Shown: positions 1 to 9,112 of the stretch, one piece after another
Layout of the letters: each line of letters starts with the position of its first letter
Numbering within the stretch: the first letter of the stretch is position 1
Assembly (NCBI GenBank): GCA_013821455.1
Contig: JACDGS010000015.1
Span: 1 to 64,000 of the forward strand
DNA from: Chthoniobacterales bacterium
GTDB lineage: Bacteria; Verrucomicrobiota; Verrucomicrobiia; Chthoniobacterales; UBA10450
Reading direction: 5' to 3'
Length of the DNA stretch: 64,000 bases
The notes under the pieces: generated by a model
The model's database searches: none
Told to the model about the DNA's origin: nothing
The model's input: the letters and a program-made list of their open reading frames with translations, nothing else
Translations under genes and position numbers: made by a program

Positions 1-121
1 CCCGAGCGGAACGACGTGAAGTCGACGGATCCCGTGGGGCGTTCCGTGGAAGCCTGCGATCTGCCGGCACCGGGGCTTCCCGGAAACCCGGCGGGATCCC
101 TCGACTTCGCTCGGGATGACG
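1..121. repeat. Palindromic intergenic repeat of the GTCATCCCGAGCG.../...CGCTCGGGATGAC family (5' part at window edge)
   Basis: cccgagcgga...gatcccg and cgggatccctcgacttcgctcgggatgac arms; related copies at ~50.2, 50.75, 53.9 and 61.0 kb. Confidence 0.6.
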
Positions 122-164
122 GTCGGTGGCTGTTGGAGAAACTGCCGCCTAACGACTTGCCAAC

Positions 165-1898
165 CTAAACGGTCGCGGGCGTTTTCTGCTGGTGATAATG
201 CACGAGGCGGAAGCCCCATTCGATCAAGGTCGCCAGCTCGTGGTCGGCTGCTTTTCGCTGATGCAGGAAACGCGCGACCTTCGCCTGAAGTGGTTTCTGA
301 TCCTCCCGCTCGTCGAGAATCTCGAAAATTTCCAGGGAGAGAAGCCAGTCGTTAGGGTGTTCGGCCTGCTGCGTTTCCCAGATTTCGCCGAGCCGCTCGT
401 AGCCGGCTTTGCGCGTGCGAATATCGCGCACTTGTTGGTAGAGGTTTTCCAGTTTTCGCCGCTGCGCGTCGGATGGATTCTTGATCGTGCGCTCTTTGGG
501 AATGAGCGCGACTTGATTGAAGGCGTCTTTGTCAGCGGCGCCGTTAAAGACGGAAACGATCTTCGTTCCGACGGCCATGTCATACGTCCCCCACGACGGA
601 TCGAAAAGGACGCGCTCGCCCAGCTTTGCGATGCAATTTGAAAAGGTGATGACGACGAGTTTGCCGGCGTGGCGCAAAAGTTTTTCGACTTTGCCTGTCA
701 CACTAATTCCGCTCTCGAATTGGAGAGTCGCCGTTTCACCTGCGCGCAGTTCGACTTCGGTCCAGCAGCCGATTGGGGAACCAAAACCTTCGGCGTGATA
801 ATCGCGGCCGTGGCCGGACAATTCCATCCCGTCGACCGCGAGCGCCGTAGGACCGGTTGTGCGCAGGTAAATCGGCTCATCGTTAGGCCCAGTCAGGACT
901 TCGGTATAAGTGCCGGAAACTTGAAGCCCGGAGTCATACTCGCAGGTCGCGGTGTTCCGGCTGTCGATCGCTTTTGTGATTCCTTCCAGCCCGCCCACGC
1001 GGAAGGCCATCCTGCTCGCGAACTGCTCCAGGACATCGGCCAATTGTTTAAAATCCTCGGTCACGAAGAGCTGCGGTTGTTTTGTCGTGATGTCGAAAGC
1101 GGTCTTCGCCGCGCCTAACGAGTAAAGGATCTTTTTGACCTTCGGCTCGAGACAGGAAACCGACTCGCCGATCGAGGAAAGCAGACCCGCGCCATAGATT
1201 TTCGGGTTATCCATCGGCCCGATGAGTCCGTACTCAACGGTCCACCAATGGAAGCGCGAGAGGAGCGCCATCTCCGAAGGCTCGCCCAGGTCGCGCTGCC
1301 GTTCCTCGACCAGTTTCGTGGCCGCGGCGAGTTCGTTAGGCTCGGGGTTCGGCTGCTCCTTCAAAATCGAGAGATGCCGGATCGCTTCGTAGAGTTCGAA
1401 GTCTTTTTTTGACGACATCGCCTTCGCACCGACCTCGCCGAAACGTTGCAGATAATCCGCGTATTCCTGATCGACGATGATCGGCGCGTGGCCCGCGGCT
1501 TCGTGCACGATGTCGGGCGCGGGCGTGTATTCGATGTGATTGATCTGGCGCATGTCGCAGGCGATCACGAGCACGCGATAGGCTTGGAATTCCATGAAGG
1601 CCGCTGGCGGAATAAAACCGTCCACCGCGACACAACCCCAGCCGATTTTGCCGAGGATGTCGTTCATCTCGTCGATGCGCGGGATGCGGTCGAACGAGAT
1701 CCCGGTGTCGAGCAAACCCTGAAAGTAGAGTTTGTGGGCGTATTCCTTCAGGAAGAAAACATTCTGCCGCATGATGAAGCGCCAGACGGCGTGATCGATC
1801 GAGGTGTAGTCGTCGTAGCGCTGATCGACCGCGAATTGGAGCAAATGCTTTGGCAGGGCGGCGACGGCGGCGTTGGCGGATTTCGGTTTTGAATTCAT
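165..1898 (-). CDS. phhA: Aromatic amino acid hydroxylase (phenylalanine 4-monooxygenase-like, long form)
   Basis: 577 aa ORF; biopterin-dependent hydroxylase signature DIVHEAAGHAPIIVD...HWWTVEYGLIG. Confidence 0.88.
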   Translation of the reverse strand: MNSKPKSANAAVAALPKHLLQFAVDQRYDDYTSIDHAVWRFIMRQNVFFLKEYAHKLYFQGLLDTGISFDRIPRIDEMNDILGKIGWGCVAVDGFIPPAAFMEFQAYRVLVIACDMRQINHIEYTPAPDIVHEAAGHAPIIVDQEYADYLQRFGEVGAKAMSSKKDFELYEAIRHLSILKEQPNPEPNELAAATKLVEERQRDLGEPSEMALLSRFHWWTVEYGLIGPMDNPKIYGAGLLSSIGESVSCLEPKVKKILYSLGAAKTAFDITTKQPQLFVTEDFKQLADVLEQFASRMAFRVGGLEGITKAIDSRNTATCEYDSGLQVSGTYTEVLTGPNDEPIYLRTTGPTALAVDGMELSGHGRDYHAEGFGSPIGCWTEVELRAGETATLQFESGISVTGKVEKLLRHAGKLVVITFSNCIAKLGERVLFDPSWGTYDMAVGTKIVSVFNGAADKDAFNQVALIPKERTIKNPSDAQRRKLENLYQQVRDIRTRKAGYERLGEIWETQQAEHPNDWLLSLEIFEILDEREDQKPLQAKVARFLHQRKAADHELATLIEWGFRLVHYHQQKTPATV

Positions 1899-2025
1899 AA
1901 GCGCGCTCCTGCTCTCTGGACGTGATGGACCTGGCCGCGACGGGCCGACGTTAGAATCGCGGCGGATTGTCCGCCGGGCAAGCGCTACGCGCGATTTCTC
2001 CCCAGAGAATGATTCGCAGGCCGAG

Positions 2026-2442
2026 TCAGGGATTCGGCCGATTGTCAGTGATCTCGCGTGCCTGGTCTTCGCTCGGGAGGGTCTGGTGTTGCGCCTCCAT
2101 CTTTTCGAGCTTGGCGCGCTGTTCCGGAGTCAGCTCCGGCTGCAATGCGACGGCGGCGGCGGCAAATGCCGCGTGGACGCGCTGGCCTGTCTCCGTGCGA
2201 ATCCGTTCCAACTCGCGCGCAGTTTTTTCCAAAATTGGTTTTGTTTTGGCCACCTGTTCGGGCGTGAGATCGAGCCGCGATTGCATGCGGCGTCGAACTT
2301 TTTCCGAAAGGGTGGACTGATGCGAGAAGTCGAGCCGATGCGGGCGCGAGCGATCGATGCCGACGAATACTCCCGCGAGGAGCCCGGCGATGAAAACCAC
2401 CAGGAAGCCGCCCAATAATTTCCAGCGAAGTGGTGCGCTCAT
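2026..2442 (-). CDS. Spy/CpxP-like periplasmic protein with N-terminal TM (LTPEQ motifs)
   Basis: 138 aa ORF; TM followed by two LTPEQ motifs typical of Spy/metal-resistance family. Confidence 0.6.
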   Translation of the reverse strand: MSAPLRWKLLGGFLVVFIAGLLAGVFVGIDRSRPHRLDFSHQSTLSEKVRRRMQSRLDLTPEQVAKTKPILEKTARELERIRTETGQRVHAAFAAAAVALQPELTPEQRAKLEKMEAQHQTLPSEDQAREITDNRPNP

Positions 2443-2750
2443 TGGCCGAAGACCCCGCCAATCGCCGTGTCGGCGATAGAAAATTCATTGCCAAAAGGTT
2501 CCGCCGCTTCATCGCCATCGTGCAGCTCGCGATAAGCCCCCGCGGTCGCGAGGACGATCAGGCTCGCCGCGATGAGCATGACCCGGCGAAGCAGTCGCCC
2601 AATCTCCACGGGATCGGTCGGCAAGGTGGCGCGCCAGAGCGCGACCACGCGGGTGTCGAAACCAAACGGCATCTCCGGCGCGGGTTCGTTAGGCACGGAG
2701 GCCGCGGCACGGAGCAAACGAGGGACGGAAGAGGAGGTGGAGGTTTTCAT
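2439..2750 (-). CDS. Small membrane protein, probable anti-sigma partner of adjacent ECF sigma
   Basis: MKTSTSSSVPRLLRAAAS... start inferred inside ORF 2439..3113; single TM; overlaps both neighbours by 4 nt. Confidence 0.5.
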   Translation of the reverse strand: MKTSTSSSVPRLLRAAASVPNEPAPEMPFGFDTRVVALWRATLPTDPVEIGRLLRRVMLIAASLIVLATAGAYRELHDGDEAAEPFGNEFSIADTAIGGVFGQ

Positions 2751-3340
2751 TTTTCTTCTCGGGCGGTGACTAACGTGAGCTGTTGTTTCAGTTTTTGGCG
2801 GGCTCGGAAAGCGCGAACTTTTACGAGCGACGCGTTCCAGCCGGTGCGCTGCTGGATTTCTGCGATGGAAAGCTGCTGCAGATAAAGAAGGTCGATCACC
2901 AGACGATCGCGCGGCTTCAGGGAAGCGAGCAGATGCTCGACCAGATCGCGCGCGGCGAATTTGAGATCGGGCCCGACTTCCTCGGAAGTGGCGGCGAGAT
3001 TTTGCACGACCGCTTCTTCGTCCTCGCTCAGATCGGCGTAGCGCAACTCCGGCCGGATTTTTTCCGACTGGATTTGGTTCAGGCAGGTATTGATCGCGAC
3101 GCGCGAAACCCAATGCTCGAGCGGCACTTTGCCGGAAAACTGCGGCAGTTTTTGGAAAATCTTGATGAAAATCATCTGGCAGAGATCCTCCTCCGCGGCG
3201 CGGCGTGGACGATGAGAGCGGACCAACTTGGCGACGAGGGGATGCAGGCGGCGCACCATTTCGCGCTCGGCTGCTTCGTCGTGCTGGAGAACCGCGGGCA
3301 CAAGCTCGCCGGCATCCAATTCCTGGGCCATGTCATCCAA
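2747..3340 (-). CDS. ECF-type RNA polymerase sigma factor
   Basis: region 2/4 signatures (DLCQMIFIKIFQKLPQF; LVIDLLYLQQLSIAEIQQRTGWNASLVKVRAFRARQKL). Confidence 0.8.
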   Translation of the reverse strand: MDDMAQELDAGELVPAVLQHDEAAEREMVRRLHPLVAKLVRSHRPRRAAEEDLCQMIFIKIFQKLPQFSGKVPLEHWVSRVAINTCLNQIQSEKIRPELRYADLSEDEEAVVQNLAATSEEVGPDLKFAARDLVEHLLASLKPRDRLVIDLLYLQQLSIAEIQQRTGWNASLVKVRAFRARQKLKQQLTLVTAREEK

Positions 3341-3469
3341 AAGGTATCCACACTAACGTCGATGACCGGCCTGCGCGCGTCCGGGTTACAAGCGGCTTTT
3401 CGGTCGGCGAAAATCGAGCGGGTAAATTGTAACTCGCTTCTCCTCAGGCGCGTCATTAAAGCTAAGGAA

Positions 3470-3880
3470 ATGAAACTAAAACTGATCTCACTCACAGCTC
3501 TCACCGCTTTCGCCCTCGGCGGCGCGGCGTTGGCGCAGGACCAACCTAACGATGCTCCGCAGGGGCGCGGCGGACACGGCGGCGGCGGCATGCGCCACGA
3601 TCCGATGGAGAAATTGACCGACTCGCTCAACCTCACGCCTGAGCAGAAGACGAAAATCCAGCCAATCCTCGACGAAGCGAAGCCGAAGATGGAACAAATC
3701 CACCGGGATGCGATGGAGAAATCCAAAGCCGTCATGGACGACGCCGAGGCCAAGATTCGTCCGCTGCTTACAGCCGATCAGCAAAAGAAACTCGACGAAC
3801 AAAAGAACAATCGGCGCGGTGGCGGTCGCAAAGGCCGGCACGGTGGCGGTAGCGGCGGCGGCGAACCGGACGAAGGTTAG
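3470..3880 (+). CDS. Spy/CpxP-like secreted protein (LTPEQKTKIQPIL), Gly-rich tail
   Basis: signal peptide MKLKLISLTALTAFALGGAALAQ; LTPEQ and LTADQQKKLDEQ repeats. Confidence 0.65.
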   Translation: MKLKLISLTALTAFALGGAALAQDQPNDAPQGRGGHGGGGMRHDPMEKLTDSLNLTPEQKTKIQPILDEAKPKMEQIHRDAMEKSKAVMDDAEAKIRPLLTADQQKKLDEQKNNRRGGGRKGRHGGGSGGGEPDEG

Positions 3881-3903
3881 TCGTTAGGCCAGAGAAGATT
3901 TGA

Positions 3904-3940
3904 AGGCGGCGGCAATCGTAAGTTGCCGCCGCTTTTCGTT
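3904..3940 (+). terminator. Intrinsic terminator hairpin downstream of the Spy-like gene
   Basis: GCGGCGGCAA-tcgtaag-TTGCCGCCGC followed by TTTTCGTT. Confidence 0.6.
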
Positions 3941-4409
3941 AGGCCGGAGCGATCGGGATTTCGAGGAGCGGGAGCTCGCGTGCTTTGCCTTCCATTTGGG
4001 TGTGGAGAGTCCCGACGCGACGCGCGCCCATGTGCAGGTAAAATCCCTCCGCATTGGGATCGGATTCGATTGTTAGGCGGGTGACGCCCAGCTCGGCGGC
4101 CCGCGCCACGGCGTGGCGGAAAAGAGCTGCGCCGGCGCCGTGACCGATCCAATCCGGAAACACCCAGAGATGTTCCAGCCGCCAGACACGTTTAACACGG
4201 TGCAGTGCGTAAAAGCCGACCGTTTGCGCACCAGCGATGGCTTTGAAGACTTCGTTCCCAGCGATGAACTTCGACGTGACCAGAAGGTTTTCACCCCATT
4301 CCTCGAGCGCAGCGGCCGAGTAGCCCCAATGCGCCTTTGCCGCGCGCGAGACGAGACTTAACTCCGCCGCGTCGGCTGGAATTGCCCTAACGATTTCGAG
4401 ACTTTCCAT
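3939..4409 (-). CDS. GNAT family N-acetyltransferase
   Basis: LEHLWVFPDWIGHGAGAALFRHAVARAAELG motif A. Confidence 0.75.
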   Translation of the reverse strand: MESLEIVRAIPADAAELSLVSRAAKAHWGYSAAALEEWGENLLVTSKFIAGNEVFKAIAGAQTVGFYALHRVKRVWRLEHLWVFPDWIGHGAGAALFRHAVARAAELGVTRLTIESDPNAEGFYLHMGARRVGTLHTQMEGKARELPLLEIPIAPA

Positions 4410-4548
4410 CTTCGCTCAAGCTGGAAGGACGCCGCCGAAAGAGCTCGCTTAAACAGAAAGGCGAGGACGGCTTTCGCCGCCCTCGCCCGTTCAAGATTTG
4501 AAAAGTCTGCGGGCCAGAAGGGGCGCGCTCGCTTAACGAGTCGATCCC

Positions 4549-4728
4549 TTATTTTCCGAAAACCTTCTTCACGTCACCGACCTTTTGCTGGACCTTCCCC
4601 TCCACCTTGTCCGCGGTTCCGCGATCCTGCAGATCGGGATTGCCGATCACCTTCCCCGTTTTTTCTTTTACCGCACCGATGGCTTGTTTTGCTGTTCCTT
4701 TGGCTTTGTCTTCTGAGCTTGAGTTCAT
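4549..4728 (-). CDS. CsbD-like small stress protein (59 aa)
   Basis: Translated by hand: MNSSSEDKAKGTAKQAIGAVKEKTGKVIGNPDLQDRGTADKVEGKVQQKVGDVKKVFGK; below the length cutoff of the ORF track. Confidence 0.85.
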   Translation of the reverse strand: MNSSSEDKAKGTAKQAIGAVKEKTGKVIGNPDLQDRGTADKVEGKVQQKVGDVKKVFGK

Positions 4729-4782
4729 ACTCGTAATTCGTAGTTGGTCCCGCGGCAGGCCGTGCCGCTTTTGCCCCGTCGG

Positions 4783-6060
4783 TTAGCGCGCACTCGGCCC
4801 GAGGATTTTGAAGATGTCCCCGCTCGTGATGGCCACGATGTAGAGCTCGCCGCTCGCATCCTCGCCTAGCGAAGTCGGATTATTCAGCGGGTAGTTGCCC
4901 ACCGGCGTCGGGAACAGCTCCGTCGTGATGTCCTGGAAATTCGTCGCCGTGTTGCCGTTCACGTTCAAAGTCCAAATCCGGCCCGTGGTGTAATCCGGCC
5001 CGAGATAGTCCGCGAAAACGTAAACGCCTTTGAGCGAGGGAATGCGTTTCCCGCGATAAACGTAACCGCCAATGACCGTCACGCCGACCGTGTGTGGATA
5101 ATCGTAGATCGGATCGAGCGCGTTCGGCGGAACCGGATCGTTCGGGTAGGCCGGATTCTGGATTGTGCCTTCGCGCACCCGCCAGCCGTAGTTTTCCCCG
5201 CCGCCGGGATTGGCCGCAAGCTGCGCGTCCACCTCTTCGCGCGAATCCTGACCGACATCGCCAATGTACAGATTACCAGTCTGGCGATCGAAGCTGTCGC
5301 GGAAAGGATTGCGCAAGCCGTAGCAGAAGATCTCCTGCCGATTCACGGTCGAGCCGGCAAATGGATTGTTCGCCGGAATAGTGTAAGTGCCGAGCCGAGT
5401 CCCAATGTGAATGCGCAGCATCTTGCCCAGAAGCGTCGTGAGGTTTTGCGCGTTGCCGCCCGGCTCGATGTGTCCCGTGCCGGCGTCGTTGCTCGCGCCG
5501 CCATCGCCCGTCGCGATGTAAAGATTTCCCTCATCTCCGGCCCGCGGACTAAATCCGATCCAGCCGCCGTTGTGATTACTTTCCGGCTGGTCGTAGCTGA
5601 GCAGGATGCGCTCGCTAGCCGGATCGGCCACGTTGGGATCGGTCGAAACCCGGAACTGCGCGATGTGACTGACCCCCTGCCCGAAGCTCCCGCCCGGCCC
5701 GACGTAGTTAACATAGAACCGCCGATTCGCCGCGTAGTTCTGATCGAAGGCGAGCCCGAGCAAACCTTCCTCGCCATTGAGCGAAATCTCGCTCGAGATA
5801 TCGAGAAATGGCGTCGCGTTCGTCGCCCCGGTCTTCAGATTTAGAATCTTAATCTGGCCAGTAAGCTGGACCACAAAAAGCCGCGTCCGATCACCCGGCG
5901 GCGCCGTGACAAAGACCGGTTCGACAAACCCCGTGGCCACCCGCGTGGCGCTAAGTCCAGGGACGGCTTGGGCATGGAGTGAAGTGAGAGAAGTGAAGAA
6001 CAACGCGAGGCTGGCAGCCCCGGCGAAAGTCCGGCCAGCAAAGAATGGCTTGAGTGACAT
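4783..6060 (-). CDS. PQQ-dependent glucose/sorbosone dehydrogenase-like (GSDH) secreted protein
   Basis: LFVVQLTGQIKILN...LLGLAFDQNYAANRRFYVNY...YIATGDGGASNDAGTGH...YGLRNPFRDSFD. Confidence 0.85.
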   Translation of the reverse strand: MSLKPFFAGRTFAGAASLALFFTSLTSLHAQAVPGLSATRVATGFVEPVFVTAPPGDRTRLFVVQLTGQIKILNLKTGATNATPFLDISSEISLNGEEGLLGLAFDQNYAANRRFYVNYVGPGGSFGQGVSHIAQFRVSTDPNVADPASERILLSYDQPESNHNGGWIGFSPRAGDEGNLYIATGDGGASNDAGTGHIEPGGNAQNLTTLLGKMLRIHIGTRLGTYTIPANNPFAGSTVNRQEIFCYGLRNPFRDSFDRQTGNLYIGDVGQDSREEVDAQLAANPGGGENYGWRVREGTIQNPAYPNDPVPPNALDPIYDYPHTVGVTVIGGYVYRGKRIPSLKGVYVFADYLGPDYTTGRIWTLNVNGNTATNFQDITTELFPTPVGNYPLNNPTSLGEDASGELYIVAITSGDIFKILGPSAR

Positions 6061-6377
6061 CCTTATTCTTTATACGCGCGAACCGGAATAGCAAGGAGGT
6101 CGACAAAGTTAGTGCCTAACGAATAAAGCTCTCGCACGTGAAGGAGCGCGCTGGTGGATTAGTCGATTCCCGCCCTCTGCGAAACAAGGCGCCGGGCGAG
6201 CGATCTCCCCGTCGCCTTTTCTTTCGTAGCGCGATACTTTTGCCCGCACGGGCGGTGCGCCGTCTCCGCGCAACTGCCAGAGCCCAGCTCGCCGATTGTC
6301 TTCAAGCCGCCGGGGCGCAGGGGCGTAGGAGCAAATCAAGGCTTGCTCTCCCGGACCGCGGCGTTAAAAAGATTCCC

Positions 6378-6605
6378 ATGACTTCCCCTTACCCTTACCG
6401 CCCATCCGCAAGGCCAGAAATAGGCGAAAACCCGTTTCGTCCATTTCTCGTTAACCAAATCGGCTGGCACGTTTATCTTGACAGCCACGCTACAATTGCA
6501 GCCGATTCGGCTAACTCTGCGTTGCAGCGAAACCTCGGTAATGCTCTGAGTGAAAATGACCTTTGGTACTCGGTTACGCTGAACTCCGTTTCATTAGACG
6601 TATGA
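6378..6605 (+). CDS. Short hypothetical ORF (possible truncated cassette ORF)
   Basis: MTSPYPYRPSARPEIGENPFRPF... within ORF 6138..6605; 3' end runs into attC-like site. Confidence 0.3.
   Translation: MTSPYPYRPSARPEIGENPFRPFLVNQIGWHVYLDSHATIAADSANSALQRNLGNALSENDLWYSVTLNSVSLDV
6509..6599 (+). repeat. Diverged attC site (attC0)
   Basis: R''-like GGCTAAC; L'' GTT(G)CAGCGAAACC pairs with L' GGTTACGCTGAAC with one extrahelical base; R' decayed to ATTAGAC; next ORF starts 20 nt downstream. Confidence 0.55.
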
Positions 6606-6618
6606 GTCTACGCGGCAG

Positions 6619-7026
6619 ATGAACACTCCCGGAATCGCAGCGATCCTCGTTGCGTTCTTGGTCGGCATTGTCTTCGTTGCGGCGCATGGTTGGTGGCGGC
6701 GCATCGGCATTGTCTGCCTCGTCGGGTCCATCGCGACGGCGGGTTTCTTTCTCATGCGAGATCGCCGCATCGGCTCGGGGGCAGCTAGGATCGCCATTGG
6801 CGATTCGCAGGCACATGTCCTCGCACTCCTCGGCCGTCCCACGCAGATTACAGATTGCAGCACTGGCTACGGCGGCTACAAGCGTGGCGAACTCGATAAG
6901 AGCGAGATTGCGCCCGGCTGCGTGGAAGAGTATTGGTATTACTCGTTCTACTTTCCTGCGTCATCCACATACAGCTTTGACAGCGACAAGAAAGTTATTC
7001 GGAAGTATGACCTCAACTCGCCCTAA
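6619..7026 (+). CDS. Cassette-encoded small membrane protein of unknown function
   Basis: 135 aa ORF with two TM segments, between attC0 and attC1. Confidence 0.65.
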   Translation: MNTPGIAAILVAFLVGIVFVAAHGWWRRIGIVCLVGSIATAGFFLMRDRRIGSGAARIAIGDSQAHVLALLGRPTQITDCSTGYGGYKRGELDKSEIAPGCVEEYWYYSFYFPASSTYSFDSDKKVIRKYDLNSP

Positions 7027-7050
7027 GGCTTTTAGCTGCCACGCCGAAAC

Positions 7051-7173
7051 GTCTAACCATGCGATGCAGCCAACCCCTGGCCGGCGTACGGCTTAGTTTC
7101 TCATGACTCCAACCTCTTCACCCGCCGCCACACGCGCCCTCGCCAGCGGTGGCTGATCTTGTTCTCGTTAGAT
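7051..7173 (+). repeat. attC site 1
   Basis: R'' GTCTAAC, L'' CAGCC(A)ACCCCTGGC, L' GCCAGCGGTGGCTG, R' GTTAGAT; extrahelical A. Confidence 0.88.
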
Positions 7174-7184
7174 CGTGTAGCAAT

Positions 7185-7592
7185 ATGAATGCGGGTGAAT
7201 TGAAGGAGCTTGCGACAAGATACACTGCTGCGTGGTGCAGCCAGAATGCGCAGAGTGTCGCGGCGTTCTTCGCGCGAGGCGGTACGTTGAAGATCAATGA
7301 TGGGAGTCCCTCCATCGGTCGGACGGCGATCACCGAAGCAGCGCAAGGCTTTATGACCTCATTTCCCGACCTGGTTGTGACGATGGACGCAATCACCCTC
7401 ACCGACGGCGACCACGCGGTATATCGCTGGGCGCTGAGAGGGACAAACTTCGGGCCGGGCGGCACTGGCAAAGCCGTGCGAATCTGCGGTTACGAGAAAT
7501 GGACCATCGGGGCAGAAGGGCTGATCGCAGAGTCCGAGGGACATTTCGATGAAGCTGATTACAAACGCCAGTTGCAAGCGAGCCCGATCTAA
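7185..7592 (+). CDS. Cassette-encoded SnoaL-like / NTF2-fold protein
   Basis: MNAGELKELATRYTAAWCSQNAQSVAAFF...DGSPSIGRTAITEA; stop codon lies in attC2 R''. Confidence 0.75.
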   Translation: MNAGELKELATRYTAAWCSQNAQSVAAFFARGGTLKINDGSPSIGRTAITEAAQGFMTSFPDLVVTMDAITLTDGDHAVYRWALRGTNFGPGGTGKAVRICGYEKWTIGAEGLIAESEGHFDEADYKRQLQASPI

Positions 7593-7709
7593 CCATGCGA
7601 TGCAGCCAACCACTGGTCGGCGTACGCTCAAGTTTCTCATGACTCAAACCTTGTCTCCCGCCACCACGCGCGCTTCCGCCAGCGGTGGCTGATCTTGTTC
7701 TCGTTAGAC
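7587..7709 (+). repeat. attC site 2
   Basis: R'' ATCTAAC, L'' CAGCC(A)ACCACTGG, L' CCAGCGGTGGCTG, R' GTTAGAC. Confidence 0.88.
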
Positions 7710-7722
7710 CTCATCGTCACTA

Positions 7723-8448
7723 ATGGAACTCTACATCCACCGCAACGGAGAGCAGTTCGGCCCATACACCGAGGACCAAGTTCGCTCTGACCTACTCGCT
7801 GGTACAATCCAGCTAACGGATCTCGCGTGGTATGAGGGCGCTGAGGATTGGACGCCACTATCAGACGTTCCCGGCTTCGCCCAGCGCAGCACGCCGCCGC
7901 CTGTCCGGCCCGCAGCGCTTCGCGCCACTCGGCCGGTCGAGCTTCCGCAGATCAGTCGCGATAGTCTCGGTTCTTACGCGAGTTCTACGTTGCAACCAAA
8001 CGAGACGCCGCTTTATAAGACATCTGTTCACTGGATTATCTTTGTAGGCACAGGCATTCTTGCGTTCTTTCTTCTCGTCTTTCTCGCGTTACCTATGGCT
8101 ATCGGCATTCAGGCGGAGTCGCATTCGCCCGCCGGTTGGCTCGCACTGTTCCTACCGGTTGTGGTGGTTCTTCCGGGAGTCGTCGTCTACACGACGAGCG
8201 AGCTCGTCATTACAGATCGCCGCGTGCTCATTAAGGTAGGGTTTGTTCGTCGCCGCACGCTCGAGATGTTCATCTCCAAGATTGAATCAGTCGGAGTAAG
8301 TCAGGGGTTATTCGGACGCTTGTTCGACTAAGGCACCGTTACCATTAGAGGTACAGGCGGCTCCGCTGAACCGTTTAAGACTATCGCGGACCCACTCGGA
8401 TTCAGAAATTGTGTCCAGCGTATTCAGAGTCACACGGAGCCACGCTAA
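7723..8448 (+). pseudogene. Cassette-encoded GYF_2 + bacterial PH (bPH_2) domain protein interrupted by in-frame TAA at 8329-8331
   Basis: MELYIHRNGEQFGPYTEDQVRSDL... (GYF_2); after the TAA the same frame continues GTVTIRGTGGSAEPFKTIADPLGFRNCVQRIQ, the expected end of a bPH domain. Confidence 0.7.
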
Positions 8449-8452
8449 TGAG

Positions 8453-8597
8453 GTCTAACCAGGGCGATGCAGCCAACCGCTGGCCGGCGTACGCTCAAGT
8501 TTTCCATGACTCCAACCTCACAGCCCGCCGCCACGCGCGCCCTCGCCAGTCGCAGACTCGCCGTGGAGAGCGGTGGCTGATCTTGCTCTCGTTAGGC
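8453..8597 (+). repeat. attC site 3
   Basis: R'' GTCTAAC, L'' CAGCC(A)ACCGCTGGC, L' AGCGGTGGCTG, R' GTTAGGC. Confidence 0.87.
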
Positions 8598-8611
8598 CAC
8601 TATTCACGCCC

Positions 8612-9112
8612 ATGCCACTAAGCAACATTGTCGTTATTGTCATTCGCTTGTTCTCGCTGAACTGGCTGTTGACCTCCGTGCCGCTCTTCTTAGCGGCAAC
8701 AGCGAGTCCGTTGCCCAACGACCGGAATATGGCCGGTGTTTTGATGCTCTACGCCCCCTCCGTGCTCTTGCTCATCCTCGCAGCGGTGCTCTGGATTCTC
8801 GCGCCCGCCATCGCGCGACTAGTCAGCCGCGGCGTAGATACGACGGTGAGCGTCGGCGGTCTTTCCCGATCCGATCTTTACAGTTTCGCTTTTGTATTTC
8901 TCGGACTTTTCTTCATTCTTTCCTCGTTCGCGAATGTCGTCGACTGGGCTCACTATTTCGCCACGGTTTCCCACCCTGACGCACGCGTTCGCAACCTGTA
9001 TCAGCTTACTCGACCGTGTCTCACTCTGGGACTGGGGGTCGTTTCATTGCTCGGTGCGCCGAGCTGGACCAAGAAGCTCGTAGCCCATGACGAAAAGAGC
9101 CAAGTGGCCTAA
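8612..9112 (+). CDS. Cassette-encoded integral membrane protein
   Basis: MPLSNIVVIVIRLFSLNWLL... four predicted TM segments; stop overlaps attC4. Confidence 0.65.
   Translation: MPLSNIVVIVIRLFSLNWLLTSVPLFLAATASPLPNDRNMAGVLMLYAPSVLLLILAAVLWILAPAIARLVSRGVDTTVSVGGLSRSDLYSFAFVFLGLFFILSSFANVVDWAHYFATVSHPDARVRNLYQLTRPCLTLGLGVVSLLGAPSWTKKLVAHDEKSQVA

Noticed and set aside
116-1118. Plus-strand ORFs antisense to phhA (116..355, 192..641, 669..1118)
   Set aside because: Shadow ORFs of a well-supported conserved gene on the minus strand; no recognisable domains.
4457-4490. Hairpin GGCGAGGACGGC-tttc-GCCGCCCTCGCC as terminator or small RNA
   Set aside because: Strong stem but no clear U-tract; not enough evidence to call a function.
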